From: Opitutaceae bacterium
GTDB lineage: Bacteria > Verrucomicrobiota > Verrucomicrobiia > Opitutales > Opitutaceae
DNA: 7,023 nt
Direction of reading: 5' to 3'
NCBI GenBank assembly: GCA_003168315.1
Contig: PMSP01000233.1
Span: 1-7,023 of the forward strand
The translations under genes and the position numbers were made by a program. The notes beneath the pieces were generated by a model. It saw only the letters and a list, made by a program, of their open reading frames with translations. It was not told the DNA's origin and did not search any database. Of this stretch, positions 1 to 6,791 are shown piece after piece (position 1 is the stretch's first letter; every line of letters begins with the position of its first letter).

Positions 1-5
1 CAATC

Positions 6-980
6 TCAGGCGTTCATCGCGACCCTGAGAGGCGGGCTCGCGGAATTCTGACCCTCTGGAGCGGGCTGCGTCGTGCCGTTGATGGCGGACGGCGCAACCG
101 CTGATTCGACGTAGGCAAATGTGAGCGTGATGTCCTCGGCGATGACCGCCTTCTCCTGGCCGACCCGGATCGCTCCCTCGAAGGTCGCGAGCGGCATCTT
201 CATCCGCTTGGGCTTGATCGAGAGCGTGAGGATGTCGCCCGGCTTGCACATCCGGTGGGCGCGGACGCCCTCGCAGCCGGTGAAGAAGATCGTGTTCGAG
301 CCAATGGCCTTGCCGGGCTCGGTGGGCGCGCCCTCGAGGAGGAAGAGGACGGCGAGCTGGCCGAGCGCCTCCAGCATGATGGACGCCGGCATCACGGGAT
401 TGTCCTTGAAGTGGCCCTGCAGGAAGAACTCCTGCCCCGTGATCCTGTACTTCCCGTTCGCGCCCGTGGAGCTCACCGAGGCCTCGTTCAGGAAAAGGAA
501 CGGAGGCTGGACCGGCATCACCGCCCCAATGTGCTCGATCGGCAGGAACTTAGTCGGGCGCGGCAGCGGGAGCCCCCTGATCTTGCAGTCGATGAAGGTC
601 TTCACGTCCCCGACAGTCCTCAGGTTGCGAAGCTCGTCGTTGTTGATCGAGAGCTGGAGCACGTCCTCCACGAGGATCACGATCTCCATCATCGTCAGCG
701 AGTCGATGCCCAGGTCCTCGATCAGCCTCAGGTCGTCGTCGGCGTCCTTGAGCTTCGAGCGCAGGTCCGGCTCGACAAAACGCTCGATGACCCCGATCAC
801 GACGGCCGGCATGTGGTCGGCGTTGCCGGTCTTGCGGAATTGGACGGCAGCCTCGAAGGTCGACGGCGAGCAGCGCTTGAGCGCCTCCCTCAGTGCTGTC
901 TCGTCATCTGGCGCAAATGGTTTGGTTGCAACCGCTAGCGTCTTGTTACCACCTGGATTTGATTGGACTGAATCTGACAT
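6..980 (-). CDS. Acyl carrier protein fused to FabZ-type 3-hydroxyacyl-ACP dehydratase
   Basis: A 324-aa two-domain protein, probably cytosolic. Residues about 58-135 are an acyl carrier domain with the phosphopantetheine attachment motif GIDSL (Ser94). Residues about 145-292 are a FabZ/FabA hotdog dehydratase with GHFKDNPVMP (His190) and LEALGQ (Glu204). The 14-residue spacing of this His/Glu pair matches FabZ, which removes water from 3-hydroxyacyl-ACP. An N-terminal helical stretch (about 25-55) precedes the ACP, and the tail after about 292 is Ala/Pro/Ser-rich and probably disordered. The ATG at 980 was chosen because the open frame further upstream starts only at a TTG (1115) and adds 45 residues with no domain character; AAAGAA six bases before the ATG is a weak ribosome site. 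It is divergent from the glycosyltransferase. The ACP presumably feeds the dehydratase in cis. Domain calls are strong, the pathway is unknown: a dedicated lipid, polyene or polyketide-like product is more likely than housekeeping fatty-acid synthesis, where the two are separate proteins. Confidence 0.88.
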   Translation of the reverse strand: MSDSVQSNPGGNKTLAVATKPFAPDDETALREALKRCSPSTFEAAVQFRKTGNADHMPAVVIGVIERFVEPDLRSKLKDADDDLRLIEDLGIDSLTMMEIVILVEDVLQLSINNDELRNLRTVGDVKTFIDCKIRGLPLPRPTKFLPIEHIGAVMPVQPPFLFLNEASVSSTGANGKYRITGQEFFLQGHFKDNPVMPASIMLEALGQLAVLFLLEGAPTEPGKAIGSNTIFFTGCEGVRAHRMCKPGDILTLSIKPKRMKMPLATFEGAIRVGQEKAVIAEDITLTFAYVESAVAPSAINGTTQPAPEGQNSASPPLRVAMNA

Positions 981-1166
981 CGGGCGTTCTTTGTATGTTA
1001 CGGTGCCCGATAAAGTAAACCCAATTTCTTGGGACCCCGGGGCGGCCTCTCGAAAACAAGTCCGCCTGCGCCATTTACTTGGAACGAAGGGGCATCGGAT
1101 AGTGACTGTAACCAAGCTTGAAATCCGGGCGTCCCATGTATTAGCCTCAATTACCGAACCCGCTCA
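981..1166. promoter_or_regulatory. Divergent intergenic region, likely back-to-back promoters
   Basis: This 186-bp spacer separates the starts of two divergent genes, so both promoters should lie here. It is visibly richer in A and T than the surrounding genes. On the plus strand TTGAAA (1118-1123) and TATTAG (1139-1144) resemble -35 and -10 boxes, but the 15-bp gap is short. On the minus strand TTTACT lies 17 bp upstream of a poor ATACAA; neither pair is convincing. Two small inverted repeats sit side by side: CCCAA-TTTC-TTGGG (1020-1033) and the perfect palindrome CCCCGGGG (1035-1042), which could be an operator or simply chance. No strong Shine-Dalgarno precedes either start codon. Confidence 0.45.
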
Positions 1167-2324
1167 ATGAGCGCACCTTCACTCGCAAAGCCATCCTCGC
1201 CCCTTTTCCTCATCACCCATGAGTTTTACCCGGTCAGCGGTGGGATAGCCACGTTCGTCGAGGAGATTGCCAAGGCTTCGGCAGGCCTGGGTTATGACGT
1301 CGAGGTCTGGGCGCAGTCCGCCCCCTCCCACGTAGAGAAGAAATGGCCCTTCCGAATACGCCGGCTGCCGCTCAAGGGCTCCCACGACCTCACCTGCCAG
1401 ATCCGGCTCGCCTGGCAGCTGGTTGCGTCCCGGCGCCAGCTGCGAAATGCGACGGTCTACCTTCCCGAGCCGGGGCCGATGCTGACCATGATGCTGCTCC
1501 AGTTCTTCAAGGCATTCCGCCCGAAGCGCCTCGTCCTCACTTTCCACGGCTCGGAGATACTCGCGTTCGCGCGCAGCCCGCTGCGTCGCTGGCTCGCCGG
1601 CAGGCTGATCCGGCACGCGACAAGGGTCAGCACGCTGACGACCTACACCCAGGAGCTGCTTCTCGAGCGCTTCCCCCACGCAGCCGACAAGATTTTCCTC
1701 ACCCCGGGCGCCCTGCGCACGGACTTCGCCGTGGTGCCCGAGCGCGCCGCGCGCGCGAAGGACAAGATCGTGATCCTCACCGTCGGAAGGCTCCATCCCC
1801 GCAAGGGCCAGCTGATCACGCTCAAGGCCCTCCAGATGCTCCCGGACGAGGTTCGCAACCGGATCGAGTACTGGATCGTCGGGGGGCGCAACAAGGGCAA
1901 CTACGAGGACAAGCTGCGCGCCCAGGCCGCGGAGGACACCGCGCTCACGGTGCGCTTCTTTGGAAACATACCCGACGCGGAGCTGGCCGAGGTGTACGAC
2001 AGGTCCGACATCTTCGCCCTGACGAGCGTCAGCCATGGCCAGAGCGTCGAGGGGTTCGGCCTCGTCTACCTCGAGGCGGCGGCGCACGCCCTGCCGATCG
2101 TGGCCCACAAGATCGGCGGCGTCCCGGAGGCCGTGCGCGACGGCGTGACCGGCCTGCTCGTGACCCCGGAGCGCCCGGCGGAGCTCGCGGCCGCGTTCGA
2201 GAAGCTTATCCATGACCTTCCCCTCCGCAGGCGGCTCGGCGACGCCGGCCGCGTCTGGGCCGCGCGCAACTGCTGGGAGGAGAACGCGTCCACACTCTTC
2301 GCGAGGGCCGAGGAGCCTGCATGA
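1167..2324 (+). CDS. GT4-like family glycosyltransferase (GT-B fold)
   Basis: A 385-aa retaining glycosyltransferase that would move a sugar from a nucleotide-sugar to an acceptor at the cytosolic face of the membrane. The N-terminal Rossmann half shows the glycine loop GGIATF (25-30) after HEFYPVSGG, and TFHGSE (125-130). The C-terminal donor-binding half shows VGRLHPRKG (206-214), FFGNIPDAEL (264-273), the EX7E motif with Glu295 and Glu303 in EGFGLVYLEA, and GGVPEAV (317-323). Length is typical of the family. No signal peptide or clear membrane helix is seen. ATG at 1167 is the first good start; upstream is AT-richer non-coding DNA with no clear Shine-Dalgarno. The stop overlaps the start of the next gene as ATGA, so the two are probably translationally coupled. 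Donor and acceptor cannot be read from sequence. The thioesterase partner and the divergent ACP-dehydratase make a lipid or lipid-linked acceptor plausible, but exopolysaccharide synthesis is an alternative. Confidence 0.9.
   Translation: MSAPSLAKPSSPLFLITHEFYPVSGGIATFVEEIAKASAGLGYDVEVWAQSAPSHVEKKWPFRIRRLPLKGSHDLTCQIRLAWQLVASRRQLRNATVYLPEPGPMLTMMLLQFFKAFRPKRLVLTFHGSEILAFARSPLRRWLAGRLIRHATRVSTLTTYTQELLLERFPHAADKIFLTPGALRTDFAVVPERAARAKDKIVILTVGRLHPRKGQLITLKALQMLPDEVRNRIEYWIVGGRNKGNYEDKLRAQAAEDTALTVRFFGNIPDAELAEVYDRSDIFALTSVSHGQSVEGFGLVYLEAAAHALPIVAHKIGGVPEAVRDGVTGLLVTPERPAELAAAFEKLIHDLPLRRRLGDAGRVWAARNCWEENASTLFARAEEPA
2311..2315 (+). promoter_or_regulatory. Shine-Dalgarno AGGAG for the thioesterase gene
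   Basis: AGGAG ends five bases before the ATG at 2321 and lies inside the last codons of the glycosyltransferase gene. It fixes the thioesterase start at the ATGA overlap and indicates that ribosomes can initiate there directly as well as by coupling. Confidence 0.65.
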
Positions 2325-2722
2325 TCAGTTCCAGGGTGGAGGTGACGGTCCGCTACGCCGAGACCGACATGATGGGCATCGTCTACCATGCGAACTACCT
2401 TCCGTGGTTCGAGGTCGGCCGGACGACGCTCCTGAAGGAGATCGGCGTCCCCTACCGGAAGCTGGAGGAGGAGGGCTTCCGGCTGCCGGTGCTCGAAGTG
2501 TCGGCCAAGTTCATCCGGCCCGCGGTCTACGACGACACGCTTGCGATACTGACGACGGTCACCGAGCGGCCCCTCCTGAGGATCCGCCTCGACTACGAGG
2601 TCAAGAGGGGCGACGAGCTCCTGGCCACGGGGACCTCGGTCCACGCGTTCGTCGACCGGCAGGGCCGCCCCGTGCGGCCGCCTCCGTGGGCTTCCGAGAT
2701 GATCGCCAAGGCGTTCGCCTGA
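2321..2722 (+). CDS. YbgC/4-hydroxybenzoyl-CoA thioesterase-like hotdog acyl thioesterase
   Basis: A 133-aa single-domain hotdog protein of normal length for the YbgC/FadM/4HBT group, which hydrolyses acyl-CoA or acyl-ACP thioesters in the cytosol. The signature is near the N-terminus: RYAETDMMGIVYHANYLPWFE (11-31) contains the presumed catalytic Asp16 and the His23-x-Asn25-Tyr26 segment, followed by EVGRTTLLKE and the later FIRPAVYDD and GTSVHAFVDRQGRP stretches typical of the family. The start is the ATG overlapping the glycosyltransferase stop, with a good AGGAG. The gene ends 7 bp from the convergent uxaC stop. Substrate is uncertain. Classical YbgC sits in the tol-pal cluster, which is absent here; pairing with a glycosyltransferase and a nearby ACP-dehydratase suggests release or proofreading of an acyl chain in a dedicated lipid pathway. 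A menaquinone-type DHNA-CoA thioesterase role is another possibility that sequence alone cannot exclude. Confidence 0.88.
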   Translation: MISSRVEVTVRYAETDMMGIVYHANYLPWFEVGRTTLLKEIGVPYRKLEEEGFRLPVLEVSAKFIRPAVYDDTLAILTTVTERPLLRIRLDYEVKRGDELLATGTSVHAFVDRQGRPVRPPPWASEMIAKAFA

Positions 2723-2733
2723 CCGGCGGTCAG
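2719..2733. repeat. Inverted repeat covering both convergent stop codons
   Basis: CTGACC-GGC-GGTCAG is a perfect 6-bp stem with a 3-base loop. It contains the thioesterase TGA (2720-2722) and the uxaC TGA (2730-2732, read on the minus strand). There is no run of T on either side, so it does not look like a standard intrinsic terminator. It may act as a weak bidirectional end or protect mRNA 3' ends, or be a by-product of two abutting TGA contexts. Confidence 0.45.
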
Positions 2734-4145
2734 CCGAAGGAGGGGTCGATCTCGAGCCCGAAGTACGCCCGCGCATTCTCGAAGGCGATCCGGCGCACCA
2801 TCCCGCCGACCAGGGCCATGTCGGACGGGAGCTCACCCCTCTCCATCTGGGCGCCGAGCAGGTTGCAGAGCACCCGGCGGAAGTACTCGTGACGGGTGTA
2901 GCAGAGGAAATTGCGCGAGTCCGAGAGCATGCCGACAAAACGCCCGAGGAGCCCGATGCTGGCGAGCGCGCCGAGCTGCCACTCCATCGCCTCCTTCTGG
3001 TCCAGGAACCACCAGCCGCTGCCGAACTGGATCTTGCCCGGGACGCTCCCGTCCTGGAAGTTGCCGGCCATGGTCGCGAACGCGTAGTTGTCGGCGGGGT
3101 TGAGGTTGTAGAGGACCATGCGTGGCAATTCGCCCGTCACGTCCAGGGCGTCCATGTAGCGGCCGAGCGCCCGCACCTGCGGGAAGTCGCCTATCGAGTC
3201 GAAACCCGAGTCGGAGCCGAGCCGGTTGAGGAGGCGCGTGTTCGCGCTCCTGAACGCGCCCAGGTGAAGCTGCTTCGTCCATCCGCGCCGGGCGTCCCAG
3301 CGACCGAACCCAAGCATGAGGTAGGAGCCGTACGCCGCGGCGTCCCCGGGGGTCGCCGCGCGCCCTCCCCTCGCGGCCTTGAAGACGGACTCGGCATGGG
3401 CATGCGTGCACGGCTCCGCGAGCGCGCACTCCATGCCGTGGTCGGAGAGGCGCGCCCCGAGCGCGTGGAAGTCGTCGTGCCGCCTCTTGAGCGCGCCCAG
3501 GAGGTCGTCGAGGGTCCTGACCGGGATGCCGGCGGCGCCGCCCAGGCGCTCCAGCCAGGGATTGAACAGCCCCGGGTTCGCGACGCCGAGCGCATTGTCG
3601 GGGCGGTAGGTCGGGTAGACGCGGGTCCCGAGTCCCGACTTGCGTATCCGCTCATGGACCTCGAGCGAGTCGGCGGGGTCGTCCGTCGTGCAGACAAGCG
3701 CGACCTTCTTCGAGGCGAGGATGTCGTGGACGCGCAGCGACGGCAGCCTGGCGTCCGCCTTCTCCCAGATCGCGTCCGCCGTGGCCGTCGAGATCATCTC
3801 CCCGATCCCGAAGTAGCGCCTGAGCTCAAGGTGGGACCACTGGTAGAGCGGGTTCCCGAGCGCGTGGGGGACCGTGGCGACCCAGGCCTCGAATTTTTCC
3901 CGGGGCGGCGCGTCCCCGGTGCAGAAGCGCTCGTCGACGCCGTTCGCGCGCATCGCCCGCCACTTGTAGTGGTCGCCCTCGAGCCAGATCTCGGAGAGGT
4001 CCGCGAACTGGTGGTTCGACTCGATCTGGCGCTGGGATAAATGGCAGTGGTAGTCGTAGATCGGCTGCCCCTCGGCATAGCGGTGGTACAGCTCGCGCGC
4101 CGCGTCGGTTTGCAGGAGGAACTCGTCGTGGATGAAGGGTCTCAT
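2730..4145 (-). CDS. uxaC: Uronate (glucuronate/galacturonate) isomerase UxaC
   Basis: A 471-aa cytosolic enzyme of the amidohydrolase superfamily, matching the usual length (about 470). It converts D-glucuronate to D-fructuronate and D-galacturonate to D-tagaturonate, the first step of hexuronate catabolism. Hallmarks run end to end: RPFIHDEFLL at the N-terminus, the metal-site HxH in DYHCHL (His33, His35), EGDHYKWRAMRANG (56-69), CTTDDP (152-157), KQLHLGA (291-297), LSDSRNF (407-413) with Asp409, and TRHEYFRR (417-424). The start is the ATG at 4143-4145, which forms an ATGA overlap with the uxaE stop; an open frame runs further upstream but inside uxaE and has no UxaC character. No Shine-Dalgarno is visible before this ATG, so expression probably depends on translational coupling to uxaE. 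It is the last gene of the operon and converges on the thioesterase. All expected active-site motifs look intact. Confidence 0.96.
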   Translation of the reverse strand: MRPFIHDEFLLQTDAARELYHRYAEGQPIYDYHCHLSQRQIESNHQFADLSEIWLEGDHYKWRAMRANGVDERFCTGDAPPREKFEAWVATVPHALGNPLYQWSHLELRRYFGIGEMISTATADAIWEKADARLPSLRVHDILASKKVALVCTTDDPADSLEVHERIRKSGLGTRVYPTYRPDNALGVANPGLFNPWLERLGGAAGIPVRTLDDLLGALKRRHDDFHALGARLSDHGMECALAEPCTHAHAESVFKAARGGRAATPGDAAAYGSYLMLGFGRWDARRGWTKQLHLGAFRSANTRLLNRLGSDSGFDSIGDFPQVRALGRYMDALDVTGELPRMVLYNLNPADNYAFATMAGNFQDGSVPGKIQFGSGWWFLDQKEAMEWQLGALASIGLLGRFVGMLSDSRNFLCYTRHEYFRRVLCNLLGAQMERGELPSDMALVGGMVRRIAFENARAYFGLEIDPSFG

Positions 4146-4175
4146 TTTGAAATTTCGGACAGGAACTCGTCGTGG
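4117..4175. repeat. 15-bp direct repeat flanking the uxaE/uxaC junction
   Basis: AGGAACTCGTCGTGG occurs at 4117-4131 and again at 4161-4175, 44 bp apart start to start. On the minus strand each copy encodes the peptide HDEFL, once near the C-terminus of the epimerase (residues about 607-611) and once near the N-terminus of UxaC (residues 6-10). The copies are in different frames relative to each other, and each is in register with its own gene. Confidence 0.85.
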
Positions 4176-5992
4176 GAGGTGATGCGGGCGAGGAGCCTGC
4201 GGACCGCGGCGCACCGCTCGGCGAAGACGAGGCCCGTGTGCTCGGCAAGGAAGACGATGTAGCGGGCGACCCCCTTGGCGTAGAGGAGCCGCGCCTCGGG
4301 GCTTACGGCGTAGAAGCGGGCGCGCTGCCTGTAGCCCGCCGCCGTGTGGTCGCCAAGCGCCGCCTTGGCGGCCCTGCCGCCAGCCGCCAGGACGAAGAGG
4401 AAGTTGTACTCAAAGAAGAAGACGTGGTCGGGGCTCGGATCCAGCGCCCCCACGGCCGCGCGGCAGGACGCCGCGGACCCGAACACGTCGGCGTCCCTCC
4501 CGGCCCTGGCGAGGGACTCGGAGATGAAGCTGCGCGCCATGCGGCTCTCCGTGGGGTCGGCGCTGAAGGCGCCCAGGACCGCCAGGTCGGCCGTGAACCG
4601 GTACCAGTCGACCCAGAGCGCCTGGTCGGCGGAGTTCCCCGAGGCCGACAGGGCGACTCCCATCTCGTAGGTGTAGCGCCCGCTTGTCTTTATCTCGAGC
4701 CGGCCCCCCGTCACGTCGCCCATCGCGCGGTAGTTCTCGGCCGACTTGCCCGAGCCCGAGTGGAAGCCGATGCTGGTTCCGAAGCCCCGGGCGACGGCCC
4801 ATTGCCCCTCGATCAGGGAGCGCAGGGCCGCATTGTCGGGGTACGGCGTGTTCTTCTGGAAGCCAAACGCCGGCGCGATGAAGTTGACCGGCATCCCGAG
4901 CGCCTCGCAGAGCGCCAGCATGACGGCGGTCGTCCCGGGGGCGGTGAGCCCGGGGAGCTCGTCTATCGAGAGCTCGCGGAAGTAGCGCCGGCCGGCTTCC
5001 GTCGTGAAGGCCTTCTGCCGGGCCTCGCGGTACTTCCCGTCGCGACGCCTCATCTTCTCCACGGCGGGCCAGACGGTGCACATGAGCCCGCCGAACGCCG
5101 CGTCCTCCAGGGCCACGCCGGCGGCGGCTACCCGCGCCCGCACCCTGTCCACCAGGGCCGGGTCAATCTCGCCCAGCATCGCGGGAGCGTTCCTCGCCAG
5201 CTCGGGCGACAGGTCGAAGGTGATGTAGCTTGCGAGGAGGCATCCGTCCACGAGCGCGTCCTCGCGGGAGTCGAATGCGCCGCCCACCGGCTGGTGGTCC
5301 GCGTTGAAGCCCCACGCGATCCGGCGCCGGTGGAAGCCCGTCCTCAGCTTGGACAGCACGCACCCGTGGCTCATCCCCTGGACGCTCTGTCCCTGGTGGC
5401 CCTCGGGCACGCTCGTCCCGATGAACGGGAACGCAACCGTGCCGAGCCGGCCCTCGAGCATGGCGTCGACGTCGTAGACGAGCTCGCGGGGGATGCTGTT
5501 CTGGTTCGCCGTCATCCCCAGCTCCAGGGCGCTCATCGCCCACTCGACGGCGGGCCAGTGGAGCGTCGTGAAGCGGGCCCCGATGCCGAGTGTGCTGCCG
5601 CCGAGGTCGCCCGCGGCCGACGGAAAGATCGTCGAGCCCGCGTCGTGCTCCTGGACCAGGTTCTTCAGGCGCAGCAGGTTTTCCCAGGTCGCCGGAAAGC
5701 AGGCGATCCCCCTCCCCGCGGGCACCCCCTCCGAGAGGACCGCTGCCGGGGCCGCCGCGCCCGCAGACTCAAGGCGCCACGCGCAGTCGCCGCTCTCGAT
5801 GTCCTCGAGGAGCGCCCAGGATCCCGCGGCCGTGTCAAAACCGGACTTGGGATGCCGGACGACATTCCCCGTCGAGCCGCCCGAGAGCCTTTTCGCGAGG
5901 GACGGCCAGTCGAGGCAGAAGTCGGGGCTGACGCACGGGTTCCGCGATATCGGGAGCCCGTTCTGGATGAGGAAGCGGTTGATCGGCCTCAT
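4142..5992 (-). CDS. uxaE: UxaE-family tagaturonate/fructuronate epimerase, long form
   Basis: A 616-aa protein related to UxaE, which interconverts D-tagaturonate and D-fructuronate and so joins the galacturonate branch to the glucuronate branch. Recognised segments are GFNADHQP (228-235), ELSIDELPGLTAPG (340-353), the strong HSGSGKS (411-417) and TGGRLEIKTSGRYTYE (428-443), in the order seen in UxaE proteins. No signal peptide or membrane helix is seen, so it should be cytosolic. Characterised UxaE is, from memory, a little under 500 aa; this one is over 100 longer, with extra sequence mostly in the N-terminal about 130 residues and probably in the middle and after about 450. The start is the ATG at 5992, shortly after the SDR stop; no Shine-Dalgarno is seen and the next Met is deep inside (153). 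The neighbours (UxaC overlapping, reductase, transporter) strongly support the role. Divergence in length leaves room for altered substrate or a sister family with a related C-4 or C-5 epimerase activity. Confidence 0.83.
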   Translation of the reverse strand: MRPINRFLIQNGLPISRNPCVSPDFCLDWPSLAKRLSGGSTGNVVRHPKSGFDTAAGSWALLEDIESGDCAWRLESAGAAAPAAVLSEGVPAGRGIACFPATWENLLRLKNLVQEHDAGSTIFPSAAGDLGGSTLGIGARFTTLHWPAVEWAMSALELGMTANQNSIPRELVYDVDAMLEGRLGTVAFPFIGTSVPEGHQGQSVQGMSHGCVLSKLRTGFHRRRIAWGFNADHQPVGGAFDSREDALVDGCLLASYITFDLSPELARNAPAMLGEIDPALVDRVRARVAAAGVALEDAAFGGLMCTVWPAVEKMRRRDGKYREARQKAFTTEAGRRYFRELSIDELPGLTAPGTTAVMLALCEALGMPVNFIAPAFGFQKNTPYPDNAALRSLIEGQWAVARGFGTSIGFHSGSGKSAENYRAMGDVTGGRLEIKTSGRYTYEMGVALSASGNSADQALWVDWYRFTADLAVLGAFSADPTESRMARSFISESLARAGRDADVFGSAASCRAAVGALDPSPDHVFFFEYNFLFVLAAGGRAAKAALGDHTAAGYRQRARFYAVSPEARLLYAKGVARYIVFLAEHTGLVFAERCAAVRRLLARITSHDEFLSEISK

Positions 5993-6002
5993 CGCGCGGG
6001 GC

Positions 6003-6791
6003 CTATATGCTCATCGCATTGAAGCCGCCGTCGACGGCCAGCTCCGCACCGGTGATGAAGGAGGCCGCGCCGTCCCCCGCCAGGAGGATCGCCGCCGCGA
6101 CAAGCTCCCGGGCATCGCCGAAGCGGCCCATGGGCGTGTGGCCCATGATGCTGGCGACGCGCTCGGGCGTCAGGACCTTTCGGTTCTGCTCGGCGGGGAA
6201 GAACCCCGGGACCAGTGTGTTCACCCGCACCCGGTGCGGCGCCCATTCGCGCGCGAGGTTCTTCGAGATGTTGTGGACGGCGGCCTTGGTCGCCGAGTAG
6301 GTGAAGACCCGCGACAGGGGGACGAGTCCCGACATCGAGCCGATGTTGATGATGGATCCGCCCTGGCCGCTCTCGACCATGTGCCTGCCGAACACCTGGC
6401 AGCTGAGGAACACGGAGCCCAGGTTCACCCGCACGATGCGCTCGAATTCCTCCTCCGGGATCTCGAGGAAGGGCGTGGCCGAGTTCACGCCGGCGCCGTT
6501 CACGACCACGTCGACCCGGCCCGACCTGCCGATGACCGCGTCGAGGAGGGCGGCGAGATCCCGCTTGCTCGTCGCCTCGGCGGCCTGGAACCAGCCGCGG
6601 CCGCCCCCGGCCTCGATCCGGCCCAGGCGGGCACTGGCCTTGCCGGCATTCCTGCCCACGAGGACGACCTCCGCTCCGGCCGCGGCGAGGCCCTCGGCGA
6701 TCGCCCCGCAGAGCTCGCCCGTGCCCCCGATGACGACGGCCACCCGGCCGCTCAGCCCGAACAAATCGTCGAGGTAGGATTGCGTCTTCAT
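6003..6791 (-). CDS. SDR-family oxidoreductase, probable fructuronate reductase (D-mannonate oxidoreductase)
   Basis: A 262-aa classical short-chain dehydrogenase/reductase, cytosolic and NAD(P)-dependent. The cofactor loop is GGTGELCG (22-29), a variant of TGxxxGxG in which the middle glycine is Leu. Then come NGAG (98-101), and the catalytic tetrad Asn123 (RVNLGS), Ser152 (GSMSG), Tyr165 and Lys169 (YSATK). The C-terminal [11 protein letters not shown] is standard. Length is typical. The ATG at 6791 overlaps the transporter stop as ATGA and has AAGGG six bases upstream. Placement between a hexuronate transporter and uxaE-uxaC points to reduction of D-fructuronate to D-mannonate, replacing the unrelated long-chain UxuB dehydrogenase found in Escherichia coli. 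Alternatives within the same fold are KduD-like 2-keto-3-deoxygluconate dehydrogenase or tagaturonate reduction to altronate. The SDR assignment is secure and the substrate is inferred from context. Confidence 0.88.
   Translation of the reverse strand: MKTQSYLDDLFGLSGRVAVVIGGTGELCGAIAEGLAAAGAEVVLVGRNAGKASARLGRIEAGGGRGWFQAAEATSKRDLAALLDAVIGRSGRVDVVVNGAGVNSATPFLEIPEEEFERIVRVNLGSVFLSCQVFGRHMVESGQGGSIINIGSMSGLVPLSRVFTYSATKAAVHNISKNLAREWAPHRVRVNTLVPGFFPAEQNRKVLTPERVASIMGHTPMGRFGDARELVAAAILLAGDGAASFITGAELAVDGGFNAMSI

Noticed and set aside
981..1115. 45-residue N-terminal extension of the ACP-FabZ protein
   Set aside because: It would start at a TTG and has no domain character; the ATG at 980 gives a more natural start and leaves room for a promoter.
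121..1170. 349-codon plus-strand open frame across the ACP-FabZ gene and the intergenic region
   Set aside because: The minus strand carries unambiguous ACP and FabZ motifs there; the plus-strand translation resembles nothing and runs into the glycosyltransferase start.
2889..4040. 383-codon plus-strand open frame opposite uxaC
   Set aside because: Antisense mirror of a clearly conserved UxaC gene; composition is low-complexity and no domain is recognisable.
4146..4214. Longer UxaC start at a GTG inside uxaE
   Set aside because: It adds 23 Arg/Pro-rich residues not typical of UxaC, whereas the ATG at 4145 gives the standard length and N-terminus.
4172..6022. 616-codon open frame on the plus strand opposite the epimerase gene
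   Set aside because: It is codon-aligned antisense to uxaE. In GC-rich genes TTA, CTA and TCA codons are rare, so the opposite frame stays open by chance. Its translation is Arg/Gly/Ala/Val-rich with no family motif.
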